Below, piece after piece: positions 7,675 to 16,869 of a DNA stretch of 64,000 bases. A model generated the notes under the pieces. It saw only the letters and a program-made list of their open reading frames with translations, made no database searches and was not told the DNA's origin. The position numbers and the translations under genes are program-made. Origin of the DNA: Pontibacter sp. Tf4 (GTDB lineage: Bacteria; Bacteroidota; Bacteroidia; Cytophagales; Hymenobacteraceae); the NCBI RefSeq assembly GCF_014212495.1, contig NZ_JACKZC010000007.1, positions 1 through 64,000 of the forward strand. The letters are read 5' to 3'. Numbering within the stretch: position 1 is the stretch's first letter; the number at the start of each line of letters is the position of its first letter.

Positions 7675-8396
7675 GCCAAGTTATTGATAAACTGCTGCAT
7701 GCGCTCGTAATGGGAGCCTTTCCAGTAAACGCGCCGGCAGTGCTGGCACTGGTAAAATTCGTGAAAGTATAGTTTGGTTTTAGGTGGAAGAAGCTCCTGA
7801 ACCTGCTCTTTAGGCACCTGAACTATAGTTCCGTTGCAAACCATGCAGCGTGTAAAAACACTAAACTCACCAGCTAAACTATAGTAGCGGATCACTTCCA
7901 GTAACTGCTCTTCCGGTTGCTGTGAACGGAGCCAATAGCCATGAACTATAGTTTTGTATTTCAGGATGTTTACGCCACGGCTCAGCAAGATCCGGTTTTC
8001 TTCTACAGCTATCCTTACCAGTTCTTTTTCAGAGAGTTCGGGATCGAAAAAGGTATCAAAACCCAGCAGCCTAAGAAACCGCACCAGCTTGCCTAAGTGT
8101 ACATCCAGCACAAACCGGTAAGGCAGACTATAGGTTGGGGTCAGGTTTATAGTTGCCGGAAAGCCTTTTGGGTAAACCTCTACTTCATCGCTGGGCTGTA
8201 ATTTATAGGTAAAGTCTACTTTATTGCCATTTACAACTATAGCATTTACTTCAGGATGCGGCACGCCCATAGCTTCAATGGCATCTTTTACAACCGGGTT
8301 TTCCGGGAAACTATAGTTGATCCAGCTTTCCTGTTCCTGTTTAGGTAGAAAATCATTCAGCGAAGCATAAAATTTAAAATGCGCCGTACCTGCCAT
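7671..8396 (-). CDS. Mut7-C protein: ubiquitin-like domain plus PIN-type RNase and zinc ribbon
   Basis: A 241-residue protein. Residues 1-90 have the beta-grasp ThiS/MoaD-like fold pattern (HFKFYASLNDFLP, ...VNGNKVDFTYKLQPSDEVEVYPKGF), known as the Mut7-C ubiquitin domain. Residues 95-165 (RFVLDVHLGKLVRFLRLLGFDTFFDPE, then LLSRGVNILK) form the PIN-like Mut7-C RNase domain with an early Asp. The C-terminus has a zinc ribbon from CMVCNG and CQHCRR. The substrate of bacterial members is not known. The gene converges on the purine permease with a 4-bp overlap, so one transcript is antisense to the other's end. Confidence 0.88.
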   Translation of the reverse strand: MAGTAHFKFYASLNDFLPKQEQESWINYSFPENPVVKDAIEAMGVPHPEVNAIVVNGNKVDFTYKLQPSDEVEVYPKGFPATINLTPTYSLPYRFVLDVHLGKLVRFLRLLGFDTFFDPELSEKELVRIAVEENRILLSRGVNILKYKTIVHGYWLRSQQPEEQLLEVIRYYSLAGEFSVFTRCMVCNGTIVQVPKEQVQELLPPKTKLYFHEFYQCQHCRRVYWKGSHYERMQQFINNLA

Positions 8397-8576
8397 AATT
8401 AGGTTATAGTTAAACTATAGATACGTAACCTACCCACGGAATTTAAACTATAATTGCACAATTTTACCGGCATTTACGTTACTAACCGGACCCGGAAGTG
8501 GCGCAGTATTTGTGCAACACCTACCAACTGCCTCAGCTTAAAACTATAGTTGCGGGCAGCGAATTTAACAGCATAC

Positions 8577-11054
8577 ATGAAGCGAGCGCTTTTAAAATTA
8601 ATCAGACTTATCGTTATCGGCATCCTGGAGCCACTGGCCAGGTTTATGAAGGTAGAATGGTCGGCCTTTTTCAGGAGTCAGAAACCGAAACTAACTATAG
8701 CTTACTGGGAACAGAAATGGGCTCGGCTGCGCACCTTTAATTGGCAGCGCGACCGCAGATCAGTACTGCGTATTGCTTACCGAACAGGCCTGTACCTGGT
8801 GCTGCTTTTCACGTTTTTTTACCTGCTGGTATACATGGGTGCGATGGGTGCCATGCCCTCGCGTAACGAGCTGAAATCGGTGCAGAACAACACGGCTTCG
8901 GAAGTATATGCTGCCGGTGGTGAACTGCTGGGCCGCTATTACATACAGGACCGTACCAACGTGAAGTACAGCGACATTGCCCCTGCTGCCATTCATGCGC
9001 TGGTTGCCACCGAAGATGCCCGTTTTTACGAACATGCCGGTGTAGATGTACGCAGCCTGGGCCGGGTTATAGTTAAGTCGATATTAATGCAGGACCAGAG
9101 TGCCGGCGGTGGCAGTACGCTTAGCCAGCAGCTGGCCAAAAACCTGTATCCTCGCAAAAATTTCTGGTTCTGGGATATGCCGGTAAACAAGCTCCGCGAG
9201 ATCATTATTGCCCGTAAACTGGAAGGCATCTATAGCAAAGAAGAGCTGCTGGAACTATACCTGAATACGGTGCCGATGGGTGGAAACCTATACGGCATCG
9301 AGCGGGCATCCAGCCGTTTCTTTAACAAATCAGCAGCAGACCTGAAAATTGAAGAAGCAGCCGTGTTGATTGGCATGCTGAAAGCTACCACCACCTATAA
9401 CCCACGTCTTAACCCCGAAAAGTCGAAAACAAGACGTAATGTGGTGTTGAACCAGATGGTGAAATATGGCTACCTGGAAGCTGACAAAGCCGAAGAACTG
9501 AAGAAGAAGCCCCTGAAACTGGACTATAATGTAACCAACCACAACGATGGCATAGCACCTTATTTCAGGGAGCAACTTCGCCTGGAACTGGTAGAATGGG
9601 TGGCAACCAAAAAAAATAAAAACGGCGACCCTTATAACCTGTATACTGATGGTCTGAAGATCTACACCACGATTGATGCCGGTATGCAGGCACACGCCGA
9701 AAAAGCTGTTCGCAATAAAATGGCGGCCTTGCAACTCACGTTCGATGCCCACTGGAAAGGCCGTAATCCGTGGGGCCGCGATGCAAACTTTTTACAGGAA
9801 GCCATGCGCCGAACCGACCGCTACAAAAAAGCCAAAGCCAACGGAAAAACCGATACCGAGATAATGGAAGCTTTCCGGAAAGAGCGGCCGATGAACGTTT
9901 TCAGCTGGCAGGGTAACAAGCAACGCACCATGTCGCCGATGGATTCGCTGGCCTATTACCAGAAATTTCTGAATGCTGGTTTACTATCGATGGACCCGTA
10001 CACCGGCGAAATAAAAGCCTGGATAGGCGGCATCAACCATCATGTTTTCAAGTACGACCATGTGCGTTCTCGTCGCCAGGTAGGCTCTACGTTTAAACCT
10101 ATAGTTTATGCCGCAGCCTTAGAGCGTGGCGTAGCGCCGTGTACCTGGTTCCCGAATGAGCGGGTGGTATATTCGGAATACGATGACTGGTCGCCCAGAA
10201 ATGCGAATGAGCAGTATGGAGGTGAGTATACCATGCGTGGCGGACTGGCCCATTCTGTAAACACGGTCTCTGCGCAGGTAATGATGAAGGCCGGTGTGAA
10301 CAAAGTAGTAGATGTGGCACATCGGTTAGGAATAAAAAGTGATATCCCCGAAGTGCCATCTCTTGCGCTGGGCGTGGCAGATCTGTCGCTTTATGAAATG
10401 GTAAATGCCTATGCAACTATAGCAAACCAGGGGTATAAAATAGAGCCTATTTATATCAGTAAGATAGAAGACCGAAGCGGTAAAGTACTTTTAAAGAATG
10501 ACCTGGACAGGCCTGTGCGAAGGGCTATCTCAGAGTCTAATGCGGCCATTATGTTGTATTTGATGCAAGGTGTGGTAGAAGAAGGAAGTGCGGCAAAACT
10601 ACGTTCCCAGTTTGGCTTGCAGATGGATATTGCAGGCAAAACGGGTACGACGCAGGATCATGCCGATGGCTGGTTCATCGGCATTACGCCGAACCTGGTT
10701 ACCGGTGTGTGGGTAGGCGCCGAAAGCCCGAAAGTCCGTTTCCGAACCTTAGCATTAGGCCAGGGTTCCAATACAGCCTTGCCTATCTGGGGCGATTTTA
10801 CCAGACGTGTTGCCATTGATCCTGGCTATGAAGGTTATTACAGAAGCCAGTTCCCGGAGTTGTCGCCTTACCTGCAAACCCTGGTAGATTGCGCCTCTTT
10901 CCGGGAAGAGCCGCCACACAAAGGCTTTTTAGACAGGCTGTTCGATACGTTGGGTGAAAAAGTGAAAGATACTTTTAAAGACTGGAAAGAAGAGCGTAAA
11001 AAGCGTCGCGAGGAACGCAAGCGCGAGCGGGAAGAGCGGCGTAACCGGGATTAA
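8577..11054 (+). CDS. Class A penicillin-binding protein (PBP1A-like transglycosylase/transpeptidase)
   Basis: A bifunctional peptidoglycan synthase of 825 residues. A long cytoplasmic segment (1-65) precedes one membrane helix (about 69-90). The glycosyltransferase-51 domain (about 105-290) has the catalytic Glu in ATEDARFYEH (E146) and GGSTLSQQLAKNL. The transpeptidase domain (about 465-760) has S504 in GSTFKP, SVN (560-562) and KTGTTQ (688-693). The last 30 residues are extremely basic and charged (KEERKKRREERKREREERRNRD region). I chose the ATG at 8577 over the upstream TTG at 8550. It is followed directly by a large repeat, and no partner gene is near. Confidence 0.93.
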   Translation: MKRALLKLIRLIVIGILEPLARFMKVEWSAFFRSQKPKLTIAYWEQKWARLRTFNWQRDRRSVLRIAYRTGLYLVLLFTFFYLLVYMGAMGAMPSRNELKSVQNNTASEVYAAGGELLGRYYIQDRTNVKYSDIAPAAIHALVATEDARFYEHAGVDVRSLGRVIVKSILMQDQSAGGGSTLSQQLAKNLYPRKNFWFWDMPVNKLREIIIARKLEGIYSKEELLELYLNTVPMGGNLYGIERASSRFFNKSAADLKIEEAAVLIGMLKATTTYNPRLNPEKSKTRRNVVLNQMVKYGYLEADKAEELKKKPLKLDYNVTNHNDGIAPYFREQLRLELVEWVATKKNKNGDPYNLYTDGLKIYTTIDAGMQAHAEKAVRNKMAALQLTFDAHWKGRNPWGRDANFLQEAMRRTDRYKKAKANGKTDTEIMEAFRKERPMNVFSWQGNKQRTMSPMDSLAYYQKFLNAGLLSMDPYTGEIKAWIGGINHHVFKYDHVRSRRQVGSTFKPIVYAAALERGVAPCTWFPNERVVYSEYDDWSPRNANEQYGGEYTMRGGLAHSVNTVSAQVMMKAGVNKVVDVAHRLGIKSDIPEVPSLALGVADLSLYEMVNAYATIANQGYKIEPIYISKIEDRSGKVLLKNDLDRPVRRAISESNAAIMLYLMQGVVEEGSAAKLRSQFGLQMDIAGKTGTTQDHADGWFIGITPNLVTGVWVGAESPKVRFRTLALGQGSNTALPIWGDFTRRVAIDPGYEGYYRSQFPELSPYLQTLVDCASFREEPPHKGFLDRLFDTLGEKVKDTFKDWKEERKKRREERKREREERRNRD

Positions 11055-11057
11055 GGT

Positions 11058-11690
11058 TGTTTGAATCTTTAAATAGGGCCCCTACCCTAGATGAATGGAT
11101 TTTCAGGATCTGGGCTTTTGCTATAGTTATAGTTACAGTTCTATAGTTGCTTTAGGTCCAACCACCCCTACCCCTCCTTATCCAAGGAGGGGAACTCTGT
11201 CTTCGCTATAGTTTGAACTATAGTTCTATAGTTACAGACCACGAACAGGACAGGTTTACCTGTCCCCTCAAAATTATAGACACGAGAAAAACCGGTCTGC
11301 TATAACTACAAGCAGGTAAACCAACTATAGCTAAGGCAAAAGCTATCGAATGTGATATCAGTCTTTGGGTTGAGCGCCTTTGACTTGTTGCGGTGTCGCA
11401 GGCAATCCGAGGTACGAGGATAGCAAGAAGGCAGCAGCGCGATGCCTGAAGACGCGGCCTCCCGGCCCCAGAGGGAGCCAAATAAACAATAAAACAGTAG
11501 GCTCTTAGAGCTCCCAGGATTAGAGGTAACTATAAACAATGACTTGGTTCAAGTAGTAGGCAAAGCAAACTATAGAACTATAGCTTTTCAGCATCAACTA
11601 TAAACAGAGATAGATTTCTCACTCTGTTCGAAATGACAATAGTGGAAGTATAAGACATATAAGATGTCTCGGCTGCGCTCAACATGACAA
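11058..11690 (+). repeat. Intergenic mosaic repeat, family 1, copy 2
   Basis: This copy fills the gap between the penicillin-binding protein and the DUF4268 gene. Same modules as copy 1: hairpin CCCCTCCTT/AAGGAGGGG (11171-11192), perfect palindrome GGACAGGTTTACCTGTCC (11248-11265), conserved core (11359-11479, 121 nt, the same length as in copy 1) and a tail ending GCTGCGCTCAACATGACA. The opening is diverged. In the core, TGTC-GCA-GGCA replaces TGCC-GCA-GGCA of copy 1 (a G-U pair in place of G-C), and ATCC...GGAT is kept. CTATAG recurs throughout, often between modules. Confidence 0.85.
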
Positions 11691-11698
11691 AAATGCTC

Positions 11699-12160
11699 TT
11701 ACTTCAACGCTTCAAAACTATACTTTGCATCGCTCCAGAACTCATCCAACGCCAGAATACGTGGCTTAAAGAATGATATCAGTTCGGGCCAGTCATCCTT
11801 ATTGAAAACATTAACCGGAGATATTTCCCTGTAAATGCGGCTTATCGTCCTGCCTTCTTCATCCAAACTGTGCATTTCCCACTCCCACTCTTCTCCAAGC
11901 GTTTCGTGGAGCAGGGTTTTCAGCTCCAGGAACTGCTCGCAGTACAGTTCCTGAATTTCCGGGTCCGGGTGGGTGAGCTCGATGCCAATGTAGGCAGTTT
12001 TCTTTTCGGCGCGCATCCGAAAGTACACATGTTTAAAACCGGTCTTATAGTTAGACCAGTTGGTACGGTAACCATCTGCCGATAAATGCGGAGCGATATA
12101 CTGCCCAAAGGTTGTCCAGAAAGCCTGCCGTAGTTGTGATGCCTGTTCGCGGGTATACAT
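11699..12160 (-). CDS. DUF4268 domain protein
   Basis: A 153-residue soluble protein matching the DUF4268 family: MYTREQASQLRQAFWTTFGQYIAPHLSADG..TNW.NYKTG..HVYFRM, then YIGIELTHPDPEIQELYCEQF and EWEW.........ISRIY. DUF4268 resembles the endonuclease-like module found in some restriction and PD-(D/E)XK contexts, but as a stand-alone gene its job is unknown. It lies 43 bp upstream of glgX on the same strand... more exactly, its stop is downstream of repeat copy 2 and its start is next to the glgX stop, so glgX is transcribed first and this gene second. Co-transcription with glgX is likely. Confidence 0.85.
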   Translation of the reverse strand: MYTREQASQLRQAFWTTFGQYIAPHLSADGYRTNWSNYKTGFKHVYFRMRAEKKTAYIGIELTHPDPEIQELYCEQFLELKTLLHETLGEEWEWEMHSLDEEGRTISRIYREISPVNVFNKDDWPELISFFKPRILALDEFWSDAKYSFEALK

Positions 12161-12203
12161 GCTGCAATTTGGTGATATCTCCGTAAAAACAGAACATACG
12201 GCC

Positions 12204-14378
12204 CTACATCTTTATAGCTTCTTTATGGGCCTGCGCTGCTACCTTAGGGAGTTTTTTGGTCTGAGAATGCAACAATACCACCGACCGGGGCCCTACTACA
12301 ATGGTTTTGCCGGCGCTGTATAATTTGTCGTTTCCATTAACGTGTCCGGTGGTTGTATCTATCAGTTTGCTCCACTGCGTACCGTACTTTTTGGGTGGTA
12401 ACTTATACTTCAGCGCTTCGTGGTGGGCATTAAAGATCACATAAAAATCATCGTCCATAATGGCTTCACCAGTCGGGCCGACACTACGCAGCCCGTGGCC
12501 ATTCATGTACACAGCCAGCGACTTGGCAAAATCGTTGTTCCAGTGCTGTTCGTCCATTTCGGTGCCTTCCGGTAAAAACCAGGCAATATCTTCCACACCC
12601 AGGCCTTTAATTGGCACGCCCTGAAACCAGCGGCGGCGGCAGAAAACCGGGTGCTCTTTGCGCAACTTTATCAGTTGGCGGGTAAACTCCAGCAGTTCTT
12701 TGTCTGCCTGCTCCCAATGTAACCAGGAGACTTCGTTGTCCTGACAATAGGCGTTGTTGTTGCCTTGCTGTGTGCGGCTTATCTCGTCTCCGGCCACCAG
12801 CATAGGCACGCCCTGCGATAAGAACAAGGTGGTCAGGAAATTGCGTTTCTGGCGCTGGCGCAGTTCAACTATAGCTTTGTCGTCAGTCGGGCCTTCCACT
12901 CCACAGTTCCAGGAACGGTTATGGCTTTCGCCGTCCTGGTTGTTCTCCCCGTTGGCTTCGTTGTGCTTTTCGTTGTAAGATACCAGGTCGTTCAGTGTGA
13001 ACCCATCGTGCGCTGTCACAAAATTGATACTGGCAGTCGGTCGTCTGTAATCGTCCTGATACAGGTCGGAGCTACCAGTAAAACGCTCAGCAAATTCAGC
13101 CAGCATGCTATCGGCGCCACGCCAGTAGTCCCGGATGCAGTCTCTGTACTTGCCGTTCCACTCCGTCCAGCCAGGCGGGAAATTACCAACCTGGTAGCCG
13201 CCCTCTCCTACATCCCAGGGCTCTGCAATTAGCTTTACCTGCGAGATAACCGGGTCCTGGTGAATGATATCGAAAAAAGAACCCAGCCGGTCTACTTCGT
13301 GAAGTTCGCGTGCCAGTGTGGCAGCCAGGTCGAAACGGAAGCCATCCACGTGCATCTCCAGTATCCAGTAGCGCAGACTGTCCATGATCAGGCGAAGCAC
13401 GCTGGGCAGCATCACGTTCAGTGTATTGCCGGTGCCGGTGTAGTCCATATAATAGCGCGGGTCCTCGGTCAGGCGGTAATAGGCCGTATTGTCTACCCCT
13501 CTAAAGCACAGCGTAGGCCCCAGGTGGTTGCCTTCGGCGGTATGGTTGTACACGACGTCCAGTATCACTTCTATGCCCGCCTTGTGCAGTGCCCGCACCA
13601 TTTCCTTAAACTCCCGCACCTGCTCCCCTAACTGCCCTGAGCTGGAATAACGCCCATCCGGCGCAAAAAATCCGATCGTATTATAGCCCCAGTAATTGGT
13701 CAGGCCTTTTTCTACCAGGTGGCGATCCTTTATAAAATGGTGTACCGGCATCAGTTCAATGGCAGTTATACCCAGATCCTGCAGGTATTTTATAATAACC
13801 GGGTGTGCCAGCGCCGCATACGTGCCCCGTATCTCCTCCGGAATTTCGGGATGCAGATAGGTCAGGCCTTTTACATGCGCTTCGTAAATAATGGTTTTGT
13901 GGTACGGGATCTTCGGCGCTTTGTCGCCCTGCCAGTCAAAGTTCGGATCAATCACTACAGACTTGGGTAGGAACGGGGCACTGTCGGATTCGCTGAAGCT
14001 CAGGTCCTCGGCCTGATCGCCGACTTTGTAGCCAAACAGCGAGTCGTGCCACTCTACGGCACCGGAAATAGCTTTGGCATAAGGGTCGAGCAACAGTTTA
14101 TTGCTGTTAAAACGATGTCCTTTGGCAGGGTCGTAGGGTCCGTGCACGCGGTAACCGTATAATTGGCCTGGTTCTATGCCTGGCAGGTAAGTATGCCAGA
14201 TCTGGTGGGTGCGCTCCACCATCGTTATCTTCATCGATTCTTCTTCACTGGTCACATCGTTGAACAGGCACAGCTCAACGCCAGTAGCATTCTCGGCAAA
14301 CAAGGCAAAGTTTACACCTTCACCATCCCAGGTGGCGCCCAGCGGGTACGGTTGGCCCGGATATACAGGTAGACTCAT
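12204..14378 (-). CDS. glgX: Glycogen debranching enzyme (isoamylase type)
   Basis: Hydrolyses alpha-1,6 branch links in glycogen or limit dextrins, in the cytosol. 724 residues: an N-terminal CBM48 domain (about 8-100; YPLGATWDGEGVNFALFAENA), a GH13 barrel (about 160-600) and a C-terminal beta domain. Catalytic region motifs are VILDVVYNHTAEGN (271-284), DGFRFDLA with nucleophile D350, and INFVTAHDGFTLNDLVSYN with the His-Asp of region IV. The start SLPVYPGQPYPLGA is typical. Length is normal. It is divergent from the CBS-domain gene; the 260-bp space between holds both promoters, but no consensus box stands out. A GH15 glucoamylase at 46.9 kb may act on the same polymer. Confidence 0.95.
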   Translation of the reverse strand: MSLPVYPGQPYPLGATWDGEGVNFALFAENATGVELCLFNDVTSEEESMKITMVERTHQIWHTYLPGIEPGQLYGYRVHGPYDPAKGHRFNSNKLLLDPYAKAISGAVEWHDSLFGYKVGDQAEDLSFSESDSAPFLPKSVVIDPNFDWQGDKAPKIPYHKTIIYEAHVKGLTYLHPEIPEEIRGTYAALAHPVIIKYLQDLGITAIELMPVHHFIKDRHLVEKGLTNYWGYNTIGFFAPDGRYSSSGQLGEQVREFKEMVRALHKAGIEVILDVVYNHTAEGNHLGPTLCFRGVDNTAYYRLTEDPRYYMDYTGTGNTLNVMLPSVLRLIMDSLRYWILEMHVDGFRFDLAATLARELHEVDRLGSFFDIIHQDPVISQVKLIAEPWDVGEGGYQVGNFPPGWTEWNGKYRDCIRDYWRGADSMLAEFAERFTGSSDLYQDDYRRPTASINFVTAHDGFTLNDLVSYNEKHNEANGENNQDGESHNRSWNCGVEGPTDDKAIVELRQRQKRNFLTTLFLSQGVPMLVAGDEISRTQQGNNNAYCQDNEVSWLHWEQADKELLEFTRQLIKLRKEHPVFCRRRWFQGVPIKGLGVEDIAWFLPEGTEMDEQHWNNDFAKSLAVYMNGHGLRSVGPTGEAIMDDDFYVIFNAHHEALKYKLPPKKYGTQWSKLIDTTTGHVNGNDKLYSAGKTIVVGPRSVVLLHSQTKKLPKVAAQAHKEAIKM

Positions 14379-14638
14379 ACAGTAGCAACGTATTGGTTAT
14401 TGCCTTTAAAATGAGATAAAAGCATCCTTGGTATACTTTATTGCTTTCAAATAGTTAGCACTTCTGCCTGGCAAAAGCTCTGTATTTTATCCGCTGTAAA
14501 CCTTTGGCAACTACAAGCAACTATAGTTCAGGCAAAATCAATTACAGTATTTTGCAGATATATTTTTTACTTTTTTTTTATTATGTTCGTATATAACCTT
14601 AAAATATTCAAATTAACTTATTTACGGAAGGGGGAAGT

Positions 14639-15076
14639 ATGGGCACCGTAAGATGCATTCTGCAGAAAAAACAGGGCGATGTTATCTCTGTAAGTCCGGA
14701 CACAACCGTTTACAGTGCGCTCGAAAAAATGGAAGAGAATCATATCGGTTCTCTGCTGGTAATGGATAACGGCCGGTTTTGCGGCATCCTTACCGAACGC
14801 GATTATGCCCGCAAAGTGATCCTGAAAGGGAAGTCGTCTAAAGAAACACTGGTCAAAGAGATCATGACTGCGCATCCCGCCACCGTATCTCCCGACACAA
14901 CCATGGAGCAATGCATGGCCCTCATGACAAGCAAGTACATCCGGCACCTGCCGGTTTTTGATAATTACAATCTGGTTGGTATTGTCTCTATCGGTGATAT
15001 TGTAAAATACATGATAGAAGAACAGCAGTTTATTATAGAAGAGCTGGAACATTACATTACCGGCCACCAGGAGTAA
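14639..15076 (+). CDS. CBS-domain protein (tandem CBS pair)
   Basis: A 145-residue stand-alone CBS pair (Bateman module): first repeat about 12-65 (VISVSPDTTVYSALEKMEENHIGSLLVMDNGRFCGILTERD), second about 75-130 (ATVSPDTTMEQCMALMTSKYIRHLPVFDNYNLVGIVSIGDIV). Such modules usually bind adenine nucleotides or NAD and signal energy state. A short acidic helix ends the protein. A purine-rich stretch GGAAGGGGGAAG precedes the ATG. It sits 41 bp before nuoA on the same strand, so it is probably the first gene of the complex I transcript. A role in adjusting complex I to energy charge is only inference. Confidence 0.9.
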   Translation: MGTVRCILQKKQGDVISVSPDTTVYSALEKMEENHIGSLLVMDNGRFCGILTERDYARKVILKGKSSKETLVKEIMTAHPATVSPDTTMEQCMALMTSKYIRHLPVFDNYNLVGIVSIGDIVKYMIEEQQFIIEELEHYITGHQE

Positions 15077-15117
15077 GTATTTTATAGTTTGGCGTGCAGT
15101 AAAAAACCAGAAACGTT

Positions 15118-15549
15118 ATGGACGCTTCGGAAGTGAATAATGTGCCTTTGTGGCCCCTGCTGGTATATGGTGCTATAGTTCTAAGCCTTGTTGGAGCTAT
15201 ACTTGGCATTTCGTATGTGCTGGGCCAGCGAGGCAAAGGCCGCGCCATGACAGAGCCTTACGAAGGCGGTATTGTTAGTGAAGGTTCTGCCCGTATCCGT
15301 TTCTCCTCGCAGTTTTACATGGTAGCTATGCTATTCGTGATCTTTGACGTGGAAACCGTCTTTATACTTTCCTGGGCAATTGCTTTCAGAGATTTAGGCT
15401 GGTATGGGTATGCCGGCGTAGCCATATTTATGGTGATGCTGGTAGTTGTACTGGTTTACGAATGGCGCATGGGCGCCCTGGACTTTGGCCCGGATGGCAA
15501 AAAGATACTGGCAGCCTACAAACGCCTGTCGCAAAAACCGGTGATTTAG
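15118..15549 (+). CDS. nuoA: NADH-quinone oxidoreductase subunit A
   Basis: Membrane subunit of complex I, 143 residues with three hydrophobic helices (about 12-35, 66-90, 98-120). The conserved loop KGRAMTEPYEGGIVSEGSARIRFSSQFYMVAMLFVIFDVETVFILSWA is diagnostic: its Glu/Asp residues lie near the quinone channel. This form has EGGIVSEGSARIRFS rather than the Cys-containing loop of mitochondrial ND3. First nuo gene; a 131-bp spacer of degenerate CGAATAACGAAC-like oligomers follows before nuoB. Confidence 0.95.
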   Translation: MDASEVNNVPLWPLLVYGAIVLSLVGAILGISYVLGQRGKGRAMTEPYEGGIVSEGSARIRFSSQFYMVAMLFVIFDVETVFILSWAIAFRDLGWYGYAGVAIFMVMLVVVLVYEWRMGALDFGPDGKKILAAYKRLSQKPVI

Positions 15550-15680
15550 AAGTTAGATACTAGATTTGAGACAATAGCCTTATACTTCGAATAACGAGCA
15601 ACGAATAACGAACAACGACACTCCTCACCCTAATGCACTGACGAAACACGACATACGAAACACCAAACACGAAAAAGCCT

Positions 15681-16319
15681 ATGAAATGGTGGCTTAGTAA
15701 ACCGGACGAACCTGCCAACGCCGTAAAGGGCACCAGCTCTTACGAAGAAACCGTGCAGCAAAGTATTATGCTCACCACCGTGCAGGATCTGATAGCCTGG
15801 GGACGCAAGAATTCTATGTGGCCATTCCACTTTGGCTTGAGTTGTTGTTTTGTTGAGATGGCTACTTCCATGACGCCCAAATATGATGTGGCCCGTTTTG
15901 GAGCAGAAGTAATCCGCGGCACTCCCCGCGAAGCAGATATCATGATCATTGCCGGTACCGTTTTCATCAAAATGGCCCCGATCATCAAGCGATTGCACGA
16001 ACAGATGATGGAACCGAAATGGGTGATCTCGATGGGCTCCTGTGCCAACTCCGGCGGTATGTACGATATCTATAGTGTGGTGCAGGGCGTGGATAAATTC
16101 CTGCCTGTAGATGTGTACGTACCTGGCTGCCCTCCCCGCCCCGATGCGTTTATGGAAGGGCTGATGTTACTGGCAGAAAGTGTAGGTAAAGAACGACGCC
16201 CACTCAGCTGGACCATTGGCGAACAAGGTGTAATAAAACCTGAAAAGATAGATGTGAAAGCACGCAAACGCGAACGCTGGGACCAAATGACGGAGTTTCG
16301 GTCGCCGGATGAACTATAG
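15681..16319 (+). CDS. nuoB: NADH-quinone oxidoreductase subunit B
   Basis: Peripheral-arm subunit of 212 residues that holds the last iron-sulfur cluster, N2, which passes electrons to menaquinone. All four ligands are present: C55 and C56 in LSCCFVEM, C121 in [11 protein letters not shown] and C150 in [10 protein letters not shown]. The start [10 protein letters not shown] follows an A-rich leader. A CTATAG word at 16070-16075 is read in the Ile-Tyr-Ser frame, showing the motif is not tied to one codon phase. Downstream come about 180 bp of degenerate GAGTTTAGGAGTT oligomers and then a DUF4242 gene. Confidence 0.96.
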   Translation: MKWWLSKPDEPANAVKGTSSYEETVQQSIMLTTVQDLIAWGRKNSMWPFHFGLSCCFVEMATSMTPKYDVARFGAEVIRGTPREADIMIIAGTVFIKMAPIIKRLHEQMMEPKWVISMGSCANSGGMYDIYSVVQGVDKFLPVDVYVPGCPPRPDAFMEGLMLLAESVGKERRPLSWTIGEQGVIKPEKIDVKARKRERWDQMTEFRSPDEL

Positions 16320-16500
16320 GTAGTTTGGGAGTTTAGGAGTTTAGGAGTTATAGAGTTTAAGAGTTTGGAAATGTAGAGACGAAATATCCTGCGACTCCGC
16401 TATGAAACTATAATTCTGCAGTAAGAAGCAAAAGTATAAAACCGACCTCACAGCGTCTTCCAGATCTGTGAGCGTCTGATAAACTATAAAAGTAAAAGCT

Positions 16501-16773
16501 ATGCCTAAATATGTAATCGAGCGCGCTATTCCGGGTGCAGGTAACTTATCTGCCGAAGAATTAAAAAAGATTTCTCAGACCTCTAACAGTGTGCTTCAGG
16601 ACATGGGGCCGCAGATACAATGGGTGCAGAGCTATGTAACCGGTGATAAAATTTACTGCATTTACAATGCGCCCAACGAAGAGATGGTACGCGAACATGC
16701 CCGCAAAGGTGGGTTTCCAGCAGACTCAGTAAGCGAAGTGAAAACGATCATAGATCCGGTTACAGCAGAATAA
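16501..16773 (+). CDS. DUF4242 protein inserted in the nuo operon
   Basis: A 90-residue protein of the DUF4242 family, a ferredoxin-like small fold whose known relative SCO4226 binds nickel. Visible: MPKYVIERAIPGAGNLSAEELK at the start, IQWVQSYVTGDKIYCIYNAPNEEMVREHARKGGFPADSVSEVK in the middle and end. The His in EHARKGGFP is the usual conserved site. It is not a complex I subunit in any organism I know. Same strand, 181 bp after nuoB and 96 bp before nuoCD, so it should be co-transcribed. Function unknown. Confidence 0.85.
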   Translation: MPKYVIERAIPGAGNLSAEELKKISQTSNSVLQDMGPQIQWVQSYVTGDKIYCIYNAPNEEMVREHARKGGFPADSVSEVKTIIDPVTAE

Positions 16774-16869
16774 GTAGCTATAACAACGAATATATTTACC
16801 ATAATAAAGCAAATTTAGAATTAGCATGAGTTAACAATTTACTGGTCCCCTCAATTAAAGAACCTGGCC

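Noticed and set aside
8498..8740. 80-codon ORF before and across the start of the penicillin-binding protein gene
   Set aside because: It is out of frame with a strongly supported gene and overlaps its coding part; no homology or start signal supports it.
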